From: Hymenobacter siberiensis
GTDB lineage: Bacteria; Bacteroidota; Bacteroidia; Cytophagales; Hymenobacteraceae
Assembly (NCBI RefSeq): GCF_018967845.1
Contig: NZ_JAHLZZ010000001.1
Coordinates: 1,116,001-1,180,000, forward strand
DNA: 64,000 nucleotides
Reading direction: 5' to 3'
The notes beneath the pieces were generated by a model that made no database searches, was not told where the DNA came from, and worked only from the letters and a program-made list of their open reading frames with translations. Position 1 is the stretch's first letter. The number at the start of each line of letters is the position of its first letter. This document shows, piece after piece, positions 16,470-24,526 of the stretch. The position numbers and the translations under genes are program-made.

Positions 16470-17381
16470 ATGAAAATCCTTCTCACGGGCTCCAACGGCC
16501 TGCTCGGGCAGAAGCTCGTGGCCTTACTGCGGCAGCAGCCCGACGTAGCCCTCGTCGCCACATCGCGGGGCCCCAACAAGTTGGCCGGCTTATACCCGGA
16601 CGTTCGTTTCATAGAATTGGATGTGAGCGATGCCGCTCAGGTGCAACAGGTGCTGGCCCGGGAGCAGCCCACCCACCTCATCCACACCGCCGCCATGACC
16701 AACGTGGACGAGTGCGAGCTCAACCGCGAAGCCTGCTGGCAGCACAACGTCACGGCCGTGGAGCACCTGGTGCAGGCCTGCGCCCGGCAGCAAATTCACC
16801 TCACGCACCTCAGCACCGATTTTATTTTCAGTGGCGAAGCCGGCCCCCTGGCCGAAGATGCCGTTCCGGGGCCGGTCAATTTCTACGGCGAAAGCAAGCT
16901 GGCCGCCGAGCAGGCCGTGCAGGCCAGCCTGGGCCCCTGGGCCATTGCCCGCACCGTACTGGTATATGGTGTGGCGCACGATTATGGTCGTACCAACCTG
17001 GTAATCTGGGTGCGCGACTCCCTGCGCGCCGGCAAACCCATCAAAGTAGTGGCCGACCAGTGGCGCACGCCCACCCTGGCCGAAGACCTGGCCCAGGGCT
17101 GCTGGCTGCTGGCTCGGCAGACTGCCCAGGGCATCTACCACATCAGCGGCGAAGAAATGCTCACGCCCCACGCCATGGCCCTGCGCGTAGCCGCGCATTT
17201 CGGCCTCGATGCGGGCCTGATTGAACGAGTAGACGCCAGCACCTTCACGCAGCCCGCCCGGCGGCCGGCCCGTACCGGCTTCCTCATCGCCAAAGCCCGG
17301 CACGACCTCGGCTACCGCCCCCACACCTTCGCCGAAGGCATTGCCCTGGTTAGCGCCCAAAACGAAACGGCCGCCAGCTAG
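16470..17381 (+). CDS. RmlD-like sugar-nucleotide reductase (SDR family)
   Basis: The 303-residue product has the NAD(P)-binding TGSNGLLGQK at 6-15, the catalytic pattern S...YGESK (Ser in STDFIFSG, Tyr and Lys in FYGESKLAAE) and the substrate-domain organisation of dTDP-4-dehydrorhamnose reductases. It probably acts on a nucleotide sugar for surface polysaccharide, but no rml or glycosyltransferase genes are nearby, so the substrate is open. I chose ATG 16470; another ATG lies 4 codons upstream. Confidence 0.85.
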   Translation: MKILLTGSNGLLGQKLVALLRQQPDVALVATSRGPNKLAGLYPDVRFIELDVSDAAQVQQVLAREQPTHLIHTAAMTNVDECELNREACWQHNVTAVEHLVQACARQQIHLTHLSTDFIFSGEAGPLAEDAVPGPVNFYGESKLAAEQAVQASLGPWAIARTVLVYGVAHDYGRTNLVIWVRDSLRAGKPIKVVADQWRTPTLAEDLAQGCWLLARQTAQGIYHISGEEMLTPHAMALRVAAHFGLDAGLIERVDASTFTQPARRPARTGFLIAKARHDLGYRPHTFAEGIALVSAQNETAAS

Positions 17382-17429
17382 CAGCACCTGGCATCGGGCG
17401 GGGCATTGTTTGCCGCACACCGGACAAAA

Positions 17430-17456
17430 AAAACCCGCCGGGGTAGACGGCGGGTT
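17430..17456 (-). terminator. Intrinsic terminator, leftward
   Basis: The 9-bp stem aacccgccg (17432-17440) with 17448-17456 is preceded by A8 on the plus strand, so only leftward transcripts would end in a hairpin plus U-run. It is the first such structure downstream of the leftward peptide-transport operon, though about 700 bases away. Confidence 0.65.
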
Positions 17457-17915
17457 GAAGCTCAACTGGGGTAGCCGGTGAGCGGTAGATACTGGATTAT
17501 GGGTAGCATATTATACCAGATTCGGGAAGGGTAGTTGAGGGCTGGAAATCGAGAAACAGGAAAGGTAGAACAGCAGTGGAAGCACAGGCTACGCCTGTGG
17601 CCATACCCCAACAAGAAGCCCTCCTACCAAAACGGCCGTGCGGCCCAGCAAAGCAGCTTCGCCCAAAGCTCGGGGTACTGCCATTCCGTCGGGAGTGACG
17701 AAATCGAGGCCCGTTGAGGTTGGGCGAGCGGTTTCTTTCGGGGCTTTTGGCCGGCGAGGAGTGCTCAATGACGGGTATATGAGTAGGTACATAAGAATAT
17801 AGATAAGACGTCGGTAGATAAAGATGCGCTACCTGGGGAAAGCAGCGAGGGCTTAGGTTAAAATCAATACAATGTTACGGCGGCTCTTATTCCCATAAAA
17901 GGACATTGTGCTATT

Positions 17916-17926
17916 AATTGTGACAT
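17916..17926 (+). promoter_or_regulatory. AATTGTGACAT site 1
   Basis: First of four exact copies of an 11-mer in a 5-kb stretch. It is preceded by TATT and lies in AT-rich intergenic DNA. The role is unknown: operator or recombination end are both possible. Confidence 0.45.
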
Positions 17927-18090
17927 TGAAAAATTCGGATAATGTGGTGGCTTCTGATAATTTATAGTGGATAAAATCATATTAAACGAAACGTATATAA
18001 AATGTATTTTCGTCAAACAAATGATTTTCAGATGAATAGTCGTAATCGGTGCTCGATGTAAAAGGCCCTTAGCTCTCTGAAAAAAGAACC

Positions 18091-18101
18091 AATTGTGACA
18101 T
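18091..18101 (+). promoter_or_regulatory. AATTGTGACAT site 2
   Basis: Second exact copy, 62 bases beyond the end of the OppC-like gene and in the same orientation as the others. The extended word AATTGTGACATCG is shared with site 4. Confidence 0.45.
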
Positions 18102-18162
18102 CGGATTAATATCCTCGTTCTGCTTAATTATTAAATGACCGCCCCTTTTTATACGCCGGGAA

Positions 18163-19161
18163 TTAAGCCCTTGATGTGGATATCCGGCTTAAGGTATTTA
18201 AGCTCAATATGCTCAGGGTGAGCAATAAAGATGGGAAAAGCAGGGCCCACCAGGCACTGGGCTCATCGCGCACGGTGGCGAGCAGCCGGCCCCAGCTGGC
18301 TACCTCCGGGGGCAGGCCAATACCCAGAAACGACAGGGTGCTTTCCAGGCCCAGCAGCCCCGCAACGCTCAGCGGCAAGGCGGTGCGGAGCGGGTGCAGG
18401 GCATGGGGCAGCGCGTGCCGAAACCATATCTGCCGTTCCGGGAGGCCGGCCGCCCGTGCTGCTTCTATAAACGGCAGCTGGCGCACGCGCAGCATTTGGG
18501 CCCGCACCAAACGGGCCATTGGCGGCCACGCGGTCAGAACCATTACCGCCAGCAGGCCGGGGGCCGAAAGCCCGATACTCGCCACCACGGCCACCACCAC
18601 AATCAGGCGCGGGATGGTGTCGAGGGCCGTGGCTGTGCCTACCACCAGGGCATCGACCGGGAGTGGCCAGGTAGGGAGCGGGCGGTTTTGTAAGCGCGCC
18701 AGCCACGCCAACAGTGCGCCGATAAGCATCAGCCCCAACCCGAGCGTGGGCAACGGTAGCTGCAAAACCCACCACGTGCCGCCCGTGCCCACCAGCCAGT
18801 AGGTCAGGGGCACCCGGGCAGAATTTTCCCAAAAGCCGGCGGCGGCCCCGGCCAGGCCCCCCACCAGTGCCGCCAGCAGGGCGGCCGGCAGCGTGAGCAG
18901 CACGGCCGTGCGGGCACCATATACCAGAATGCTCAGCACATCGCGCCCCTGAGGGTCGGTGCCCAGCCAGTGCCGGGCGGCGCTGAATGGTGGCACGGCC
19001 ATGTTGGCCAAATCGGGCAGGCCCGGCGGGTAGGGCAGGGGCAGCAGGGGCGCTGCTGCCGCCACCAGCACCAGCAAAACCAACCAGCCCAATGCCAGCC
19101 GCTGCCACCAGGTGAAGCGGAAGGCGGTCAGGACTGCCAACGGATGCGGGGGTCGGCCCAT
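18163..19161 (-). CDS. Oligopeptide/dipeptide ABC transporter permease (OppC/DppC-like)
   Basis: Second membrane subunit of a peptide importer. The 332-residue product has a DppC-type N-terminus with the LGTDPQGRDVLSILVYGA segment near residue 70, about six membrane helices, and the ATPase-contact EAA loop EAARAAGLPERQIWF near residue 235. A stretch of unusual length between helices 2 and 3 includes a GGTWWVLQLPLP insert. I chose the ATG at 19161, which overlaps the upstream permease end by 34 bases, typical of translational coupling. No ATPase gene follows, so ATPases must be encoded elsewhere. Confidence 0.88.
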   Translation of the reverse strand: MGRPPHPLAVLTAFRFTWWQRLALGWLVLLVLVAAAAPLLPLPYPPGLPDLANMAVPPFSAARHWLGTDPQGRDVLSILVYGARTAVLLTLPAALLAALVGGLAGAAAGFWENSARVPLTYWLVGTGGTWWVLQLPLPTLGLGLMLIGALLAWLARLQNRPLPTWPLPVDALVVGTATALDTIPRLIVVVAVVASIGLSAPGLLAVMVLTAWPPMARLVRAQMLRVRQLPFIEAARAAGLPERQIWFRHALPHALHPLRTALPLSVAGLLGLESTLSFLGIGLPPEVASWGRLLATVRDEPSAWWALLFPSLLLTLSILSLNTLSRISTSRA

Positions 19162-20198
19162 AAATAACACAAGTCGGCGAGGAGCAGGGCCAGCAGGCGA
19201 ACTGCACCGGTGAGCAGCACGCCGCCAATCAGCACGGGATAGTCGCGGGCGGCGGAGGCCTCCGCCAGCAGGCGGCCCATACCCGGCAGGGCAAACACGA
19301 CCTCTACCACCACAGCCCCAGCCACCAGGGCGGGCAGGAACTCGGCGATTTGGGCCAGGGTGGGGAGCAAGGCATTGCGCAGGGCATGGTGCCGCACCAC
19401 GGCCGCTGCCGACAAGCCTTTGGCGCGGGCCGTGGTGGCGTAGGCGGTGCCCAGCTCCTGCTGCAGGGCTGCGGTGAGCTGAAGCGTGAGCTCGGGCACG
19501 GCCGTAATAACCAGCGCTGATACGGGCAGAATTAAATGCAGGAAACCATCGGTCAGCTGCTGGGTGGTGCTCGTGTTCAGTTCATTGGGGCTGCCGAGGC
19601 CATACGTGGGCAGCCAGTCCAGCACATCGGGATTGGCAAATACCAGCAGCAGCACCAAGGCCACTACGAACAGCGGCAGCCCGTGCACGGCCACCAGCAC
19701 CGCCCGCAGGGGGCGCTGCCACCATGGGGCCGTGGCTAGGCGCTGCGCCAGGGCCAGCGCGCTCAGCACCGCGAGCAAGGCCGCCGTGCCCGTGAGCGGC
19801 AGCGTGAAAGCCAGGGCGTGGCGCAGGCGGCCGGCCACGCCCTGGCCCGTCCGAAACGAGGTGCCCCAATCGCCGTGCGCCAGCCCCCGCAGCCACTGGT
19901 GGTACTGGTTGCGGCCGCCATGCCAATGCCAGGGCCGCACCCCGGCGGGCGAAGCCGGCCCGCGGCTCACGTAAAAAACGGGTAAATCGAGGCCAAATCG
20001 CCGGCGCAGGGCCTGCTGAGCAGCCTGCTGGCGCTCGGGTAGCAGGGCCGCGCCTGAGCCCGCTTGGCTGGTGGCATCGGGCAGCGACAGGCGCAGGGCC
20101 GTGTCGAGGTCGTGGCGGCTCAGCAGGAATACGCCCGATGCCAATGCCCAGATTGCCAGGAAAGTGCGGGCTAGTCGCCAGAAAATAAAGCCGGCCAT
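19128..20198 (-). CDS. Oligopeptide/dipeptide ABC transporter permease (OppB/DppB-like)
   Basis: First membrane subunit of the same importer. The 356-residue product starts with FIFWRLARTFLAIWALASG, has about six helices, the large periplasmic segment after helix 1 with the GDWGTSFRTGQGV signature, and the EAA-type loop ATTARAKGLSAAAVVRHHA near residue 255. It begins 3 bases after the substrate-binding protein stop codon and overlaps the next permease, so the three genes form one operon. Confidence 0.88.
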   Translation of the reverse strand: MAGFIFWRLARTFLAIWALASGVFLLSRHDLDTALRLSLPDATSQAGSGAALLPERQQAAQQALRRRFGLDLPVFYVSRGPASPAGVRPWHWHGGRNQYHQWLRGLAHGDWGTSFRTGQGVAGRLRHALAFTLPLTGTAALLAVLSALALAQRLATAPWWQRPLRAVLVAVHGLPLFVVALVLLLVFANPDVLDWLPTYGLGSPNELNTSTTQQLTDGFLHLILPVSALVITAVPELTLQLTAALQQELGTAYATTARAKGLSAAAVVRHHALRNALLPTLAQIAEFLPALVAGAVVVEVVFALPGMGRLLAEASAARDYPVLIGGVLLTGAVRLLALLLADLCYLWADPRIRWQS

Positions 20199-20201
20199 GC
20201 A

Positions 20202-21971
20202 CTACGGAGCAGGAGTAGCCCGGGCCGTGCGCACGATGGTAGTGGCCAGGTAGCCCGGCTTGAGGCTGCCCACGTTCAGCCCGCTCAGGCGTTTATCGGC
20301 CACCGTGCGGCTGGGGAGGAAAAACAGCGGCACTATCGGCATCTCCTGCTGCATCAGGGCTTGGAACTGGCGCAGAAGCCGTTGCCGGGAGGCGTTGCTG
20401 CTGGCGGTGGCAATGGCTTCGATGAGGTGGTTGCTGGCCGGGGTGCTGAACCGCGTGAAATTGCCCACCCCAATGCCCTGCGAATGCAAAAAAGACGTGA
20501 AGTTGAACATAAACGGATTGCCTTTCAGCACCTGGGCATACATGTCGAAATCGCCGACGCGCAGGGCCTCCGAAAAAGACCCCGCTTCGGTGGGCAGCAG
20601 CGAAACCGGGATATCGAGCGGGGCCGTAGCTGCCTGAAACTGCAGCGCGATGGTGGTAAGCAAGGGGTCGCCGGCGCGGTAGCGCATGGTTAGGCGCAGC
20701 TGCTGGCGCGTGCCACCGGGGCCCGGCCGGAACCAGCCGGCCGTGGGCGCGGCCGCCCGCCGCCAGCCGCTCTGGCGCAATAAGGCCGCTGCCTGAATGG
20801 GGTCGAAGGGGATGAGGGACAGCGCACGATTGTAGTTCGCCGTGTCGGAGGGACTGATGAAGCCCACGGTGCGCTGGCCGGCCCCCAGCTGGGTGGCTTT
20901 CATCAGGCGGCCGGCATCAAAGCATCGGCTCAGGGCCCGGCGGGTAGCGGCATCGGCCAGGGCCGGGTGGCTGGTATTGAAGCCCGCCGTCACCACATTG
21001 TAGGAGTCCGTGGTGTAAAACTGCAGTGCTGCCCGCGTGGCCGGGGCGGTGCGCAGGCGCTCAAACTCGCGGGCCGGCATTTGCGGAAATACATCCAGCT
21101 CGCCGCGTCGCAGGGCGAGAATGGCCGTGGCCACATCCGGAATAATGACGTATTCCAGCTGCTGTGGCTTGGCCCGGAGCATCAGGGGCGTGGGGTGCAG
21201 CTGGTCGGCCCACCAGTGGGACTTGCGCCGCAAATACAGGAAACGGTCTTTTTCCCAGCTCACCAGCTCGTATGGCCCGCAGCCGGGCAGTTGCCCCGGC
21301 GAGTGGCCGGCATAGCCTTGCTGGTATTGGCGGGCCAGGGCTTGCAGGGCCGTATCGGCGGGGGCAGTTGGCGCGCGGTGTTGCAGCTCGGCCAGGGTGA
21401 AGCGGCTGAGGCGGCCGGCGGGGTCCAGCGTGGCGGCCGGCAGGATATAAAAATCACCGGTGGCCTTTACGTATTCCGGAGTCTGCCCCCGGCACACAAT
21501 GGTGAACCGGCGCGGGGTGGCCGAGTCCGTAATTACCGCTTTAATAAAGTGGTATTGGTTCCTGACTACTTCATTGGGCAGGCCCGGGCAAAACATGAGC
21601 TTGACGGTGAAAGCTACGTCGCTCCCCAGTATGGGGCGGCCGTCGTCCCACGCGGCCACCGGCCGCAGCTCATAAGTGATGTGCATCAGCGAGTCGCCAA
21701 CCAGCCGGACTTCCGGCAATGCGGCGGCCAAAGCTGGCACGTACTGGTGGTTTGTTACTTCGGCCTGTATCAGGCTGAGATGAAGCAGGTTGTTTACCTC
21801 AATGGCGGCCTGGTTGGTGAGGGCCATCGGGTTAATGGTTTCGGGGTCGTGGACCCATCTTATTCGGATGGCTTCATGCGAGCTGCCTTTTGAGGAGCAG
21901 CTACAAGCCAGCAGCGAGCTGAAGATAAGCCAAAGCAGAACTCCTGAGGGATTTTTCTTTGGAACGAGCAT
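20202..21971 (-). CDS. Peptide/solute-binding lipoprotein of the ABC importer
   Basis: The 589-residue product has a lipoprotein leader ending in LLAC with Cys23 as the likely lipidated residue, then a family 5 solute-binding domain: IRWVHDPETINPMALTN near residue 35, and WDDGRPILGSDVAFTVKLM near residue 110. It would present peptides or similar solutes to the two permeases encoded downstream. It is the first gene of the leftward operon and begins about 60 bases from the glycine-repeat gene, which is read in the same direction. Confidence 0.9.
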   Translation of the reverse strand: MLVPKKNPSGVLLWLIFSSLLACSCSSKGSSHEAIRIRWVHDPETINPMALTNQAAIEVNNLLHLSLIQAEVTNHQYVPALAAALPEVRLVGDSLMHITYELRPVAAWDDGRPILGSDVAFTVKLMFCPGLPNEVVRNQYHFIKAVITDSATPRRFTIVCRGQTPEYVKATGDFYILPAATLDPAGRLSRFTLAELQHRAPTAPADTALQALARQYQQGYAGHSPGQLPGCGPYELVSWEKDRFLYLRRKSHWWADQLHPTPLMLRAKPQQLEYVIIPDVATAILALRRGELDVFPQMPAREFERLRTAPATRAALQFYTTDSYNVVTAGFNTSHPALADAATRRALSRCFDAGRLMKATQLGAGQRTVGFISPSDTANYNRALSLIPFDPIQAAALLRQSGWRRAAAPTAGWFRPGPGGTRQQLRLTMRYRAGDPLLTTIALQFQAATAPLDIPVSLLPTEAGSFSEALRVGDFDMYAQVLKGNPFMFNFTSFLHSQGIGVGNFTRFSTPASNHLIEAIATASSNASRQRLLRQFQALMQQEMPIVPLFFLPSRTVADKRLSGLNVGSLKPGYLATTIVRTARATPAP

Positions 21972-22032
21972 CGAATATTACATATTTCACCAAGGTGAAT
22001 AGGCAATATAAGGATGAAATTGTGCCGCCCGT

Positions 22033-22440
22033 TTAGGCGATGTCGCCGCCCCAGCCGCCCGTGCCGCCGTCGAGGACGATATCACCACCCCAGCCGCCCG
22101 TGCCGCCATCCTTGGTAATGGCAACATTGCCGCCCCAACCGCCGGTGCCGCCGTCCTTAAGCACAGCAACATCGCCACCCCAGCCACCGGTGCCGCCATC
22201 AAGAGCAATGTCGCCGCCCCAGCCGCCCGTGCCACCGTCTTTAATCATGGCGATGTCACCGCCCCAGCCGCCGATGCCGCCATCAAGAGCAACATCGCCG
22301 CCCCAGCCGCCCGTGCCGCCTGGCAAAATTGAGGTCACAATAGCCGGGGCTGTCGAAGCCTGTTTGGCAACGTTTGACTGTGCGCCAACAGAAGAAAAGC
22401 TGGCAACTTGAAAGAGGGCGATGGCGAGGAGGTTCAGCAC
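22033..22440 (-). CDS. Secreted glycine/tryptophan repeat protein
   Basis: The 135-residue product has a signal peptide (about 1-20, ending SSVGAQ), a short linker, and then seven near-identical repeats of GGTGGWGGD(I/V)A to the C-terminus. Repeat lengths alternate between 13 and 15 residues; the longer ones end in a lysine (AMIK, AVLK, AITK) just before the next DGG. Each repeat also fits GGxGxDx, reminiscent of RTX calcium-binding turns. The start is GTG 22440, because the frame is closed by TAA 15 bases upstream. It lies directly upstream of the peptide-importer operon. The function is unknown; a structural surface protein, calcium-binding roll and multi-copy peptide precursor are all possible. 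The plus-strand proline-rich frame here is only its mirror. Confidence 0.75.
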   Translation of the reverse strand: MLNLLAIALFQVASFSSVGAQSNVAKQASTAPAIVTSILPGGTGGWGGDVALDGGIGGWGGDIAMIKDGGTGGWGGDIALDGGTGGWGGDVAVLKDGGTGGWGGNVAITKDGGTGGWGGDIVLDGGTGGWGGDIA

Positions 22441-22808
22441 GATATGGAGGAGTTAGAAGGTGCGTCAGGTGATTGATTGACACAAATTTGTGGCCTCCAT
22501 GGGGCCTAAAAAAGGACTATATTGGGCTAGAACTGACTAAAATTATATTGATAAATTAAATAAATAAAAAAAGTTTTTTTCTGAAAAAGCTATTGGATAC
22601 AGGCAGTCACACAATTTTTATTTGAACTTTTGGGAAAAAAAAGCCAAATTGTGACATCATCGCTCAAAAACACCCCATTGCGTCACAATACAAAGGTGAT
22701 TGTTGTGTTGGTATTAAAAAAGGAAAGTATACTGGTTTTTAAGACATCGGTTTTAAGAGGAAAAATTTTATAAAAAGTCTGATTTATGGCTTGTAAGGCA
22801 CCTTTTCT
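22441..22808. promoter_or_regulatory. AT-rich divergent promoter region
   Basis: This gap between the leftward glycine-repeat gene and the rightward helical-repeat gene is strongly AT-rich. It holds a perfect palindrome cacaaatttgtg (22481-22492), an AATTGTGACAT site (22647-22657) and a related inverted GTCACAAT word at 22683-22690. It probably contains promoters for both directions, but no clean TAnnTTTG element is seen. Confidence 0.5.
22647..22657 (+). promoter_or_regulatory. AATTGTGACAT site 3
   Basis: Third exact copy, in the divergent gap. A degenerate inverted copy (GTCACAAT) follows about 26 bases downstream, so the pair could be an operator. Confidence 0.45.
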
Positions 22809-24329
22809 ATGAATGAAATTGCGAATTTGGCGCGAATTGTGACATCGCGTAGTTTGTCTTCTCTGCCAATCCTGGATTTGCGGAACAATCAGGCGAACAA
22901 AGAGAACCAGTTCGTGGAATCCCTGAATAAGTCGCCGGAAGCCACCCAATTACAGATGGTGAAAGCCTTATATGGCAAGACTACGCTGGCCAATGTGCGG
23001 GCCCTGCACAAGCTGCAGTCGCGGGTGCGCAGCAAGCTGCTCAACCAGCTGTACTTCCTGGACCACTCCGACCCCCGGTTGCTGGTGTCGCGGCGCTACG
23101 AGCTGGAATGCCTGGACCTGCTGCACAAGGTGAGTATTCTGTATGCCGAGCGCGAGTACAAGCTGTCGGAACGGCTGCTGCAGCGCTGCCTGCGGCTGGC
23201 CGAAGCCGGCGAGTTTACGCAATACGTGGTGATGTGCGCCCGCATGCTGCGCAACCTGCACGCCGAGCGGCAGCAAACTATCCTTTATAAGAAAGCAGCT
23301 AAGGTATTTCAGCGCGCGCAGCAGGTATTGGTCTGGGAGGACGAGGCCGAGCAGCTGCACACCGAAACCCAGCTGGCCCTGAGCGGAACCGTGGCAACCC
23401 GCCGGGCCGTGCTGGCCGTGCTGCCCGACCGCATTGCCCAGCTCGATGCCCTGCACCGCCGGGCCCGCAGCTTCACTACCTATAACATTGTGTACCGGGC
23501 CCGGCTGGCCTACGAGGAGCTGCAAGGCAACTATCAGGAGATGATTCGGGTGACGGCGCTGGCCTCGCGGCGGCTGCGGGCGGGCAAGCTGAACGACCGG
23601 CGCTTTGATATTCGCTTCAACCACTTTGTGAGCGTGTATGCCTACCTGCGCAGCCGGCAGTCGGTGCAGGGCCTGCGGCTGGCCGAGGAGTACAACCGGG
23701 ATTTTCACCCGTCGTCCAGCAACTGGTTTTATTTTCAGGAGCACTACGTGTTGCTGGCTTTGCACGCCCAGCAATACGAGCGAGCGCAGCAGCTGATGGG
23801 CATTATCGCCAAGAACCCGGCCTATTCCATTCAGCGGGATACGGCCTTGCAGCGGTGGGACTTATATCGGTCGTACGTCGATTTTGTGGTGCCGCCCGCT
23901 CGCAATAACACGGCCCGCCAGCGGCAGCTGGCCCAATGGGTGCTGATGCTGCCCGAATACAGCCGCGACAAGCGAGGCCACAACGTGGCCATTCTGGTGC
24001 TCCAGCTGCTGCACTTCCTGCGCGAGCGCAACCTGGAAGCCGTGATGCAACGCCTGGAACGCCTGCGCAAGTACCAGCAGCGCCATTTGTACGAAGCCAA
24101 TACGCTGCGGAGCCGCCTGTTTCTGCGTCTGCTGCCGATTATCGTGGAAAAGAATTTCGATGCCGACCGCATTGCCGAGCGCGGCAAAGCCCTGCTCCAG
24201 CAGCTGCGCGACACGCAGCCACCCGGGGAGGCCTTTGCCGAGGTCGAAATCATCCCGTATGAGCATTTGTGGGAGCTGGTGCTGGACTTGCTGCGCGAAG
24301 GCCCGCCGGTACCAAACGAAGCGCCGTAG
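22809..24329 (+). CDS. Cytoplasmic helical-repeat protein of unknown function
   Basis: The 506-residue product has no signal peptide or membrane segment and is built from predicted amphipathic helices, TPR-like in spacing (for example YELECLDLLHKVSILYAERE). It is a distant paralogue of the protein at 60487-62031: both open with a short charged region and a segment rich in L..VR..L.....LL..L (LANVRALHKLQSRVRSKLL here). The fourth AATTGTGACAT site lies in codons 9-13, so either the start is further downstream or the site overlaps the coding region. No DNA-binding motif is recognised. Helical-repeat proteins of this type may act as regulatory or scaffolding factors; that is an inference. Confidence 0.65.
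   Translation: MNEIANLARIVTSRSLSSLPILDLRNNQANKENQFVESLNKSPEATQLQMVKALYGKTTLANVRALHKLQSRVRSKLLNQLYFLDHSDPRLLVSRRYELECLDLLHKVSILYAEREYKLSERLLQRCLRLAEAGEFTQYVVMCARMLRNLHAERQQTILYKKAAKVFQRAQQVLVWEDEAEQLHTETQLALSGTVATRRAVLAVLPDRIAQLDALHRRARSFTTYNIVYRARLAYEELQGNYQEMIRVTALASRRLRAGKLNDRRFDIRFNHFVSVYAYLRSRQSVQGLRLAEEYNRDFHPSSSNWFYFQEHYVLLALHAQQYERAQQLMGIIAKNPAYSIQRDTALQRWDLYRSYVDFVVPPARNNTARQRQLAQWVLMLPEYSRDKRGHNVAILVLQLLHFLRERNLEAVMQRLERLRKYQQRHLYEANTLRSRLFLRLLPIIVEKNFDADRIAERGKALLQQLRDTQPPGEAFAEVEIIPYEHLWELVLDLLREGPPVPNEAP
22835..22845 (+). promoter_or_regulatory. AATTGTGACAT site 4
   Basis: Fourth exact copy, inside the first codons of the helical-repeat gene as annotated. It shares the longer word AATTGTGACATCG with site 2. 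Confidence 0.45.
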
Positions 24330-24372
24330 CACGAGCGGCAGCATTGATTCAGAATACAGCTTCTAAGCGCTT

Positions 24373-24485
24373 GTCATCCTTCGCTCCGCTCAGGATGACG
24401 TTCTATTAGTTATACTCGTCACGAAGTGGATTGCGAAAAACGAAGTAGGGTACGACCCCGCACTCTACTTCGGGACGAGTATAAC
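24373..24485. repeat. Two hairpins after the helical-repeat gene
   Basis: The first, 24373-24399, has 8-bp arms (gtcatcct/aggatgac) with CGCTCC in the loop. The second has 12-bp arms at 24409-24420 (gttatactcgtc) and 24474-24485, with ACGAAGT/ACTTCG words extending inward. They occupy most of the gap between two convergent genes. Confidence 0.65.
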
Positions 24486-24526
24486 ACGGTATCAGCACCG
24501 CCAGGGAGTTGTATCTGCCCCTCAGC

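Larger units (their letters stand above)
17382..18162. other. Long gene-free, partly AT-rich interval
   Basis: No reliable gene. It contains an intrinsic hairpin at 17430-17456, a GC-rich part up to about 17800, and then an AT-rich part to 18160 with two AATTGTGACAT sites (17916-17926 and 18091-18101). A 67-codon minus-strand frame at 17589-17792 has a hydrophobic tail but no start context or family and is not called. The interval is the left border of the accessory island. Confidence 0.6.

Noticed and set aside
17589..17792. 67-codon minus-strand frame with hydrophobic C-terminus
   Set aside because: No start context, promoter or family; lies in a gap with no operon. Could be a remnant, but support is too weak.
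22033..22330. Tandem repeats that might be a CRISPR array
   Set aside because: The period of 39-45 bases has no unique spacers and follows codon structure; no cas gene is present.
22040..22411. Open plus-strand frame with PPQPPVPPS repeats
   Set aside because: It is the mirror of the glycine-repeat gene: GGx codons read in reverse give proline. It has no signal peptide, whereas the minus-strand frame has one and ends in a clean repeat.
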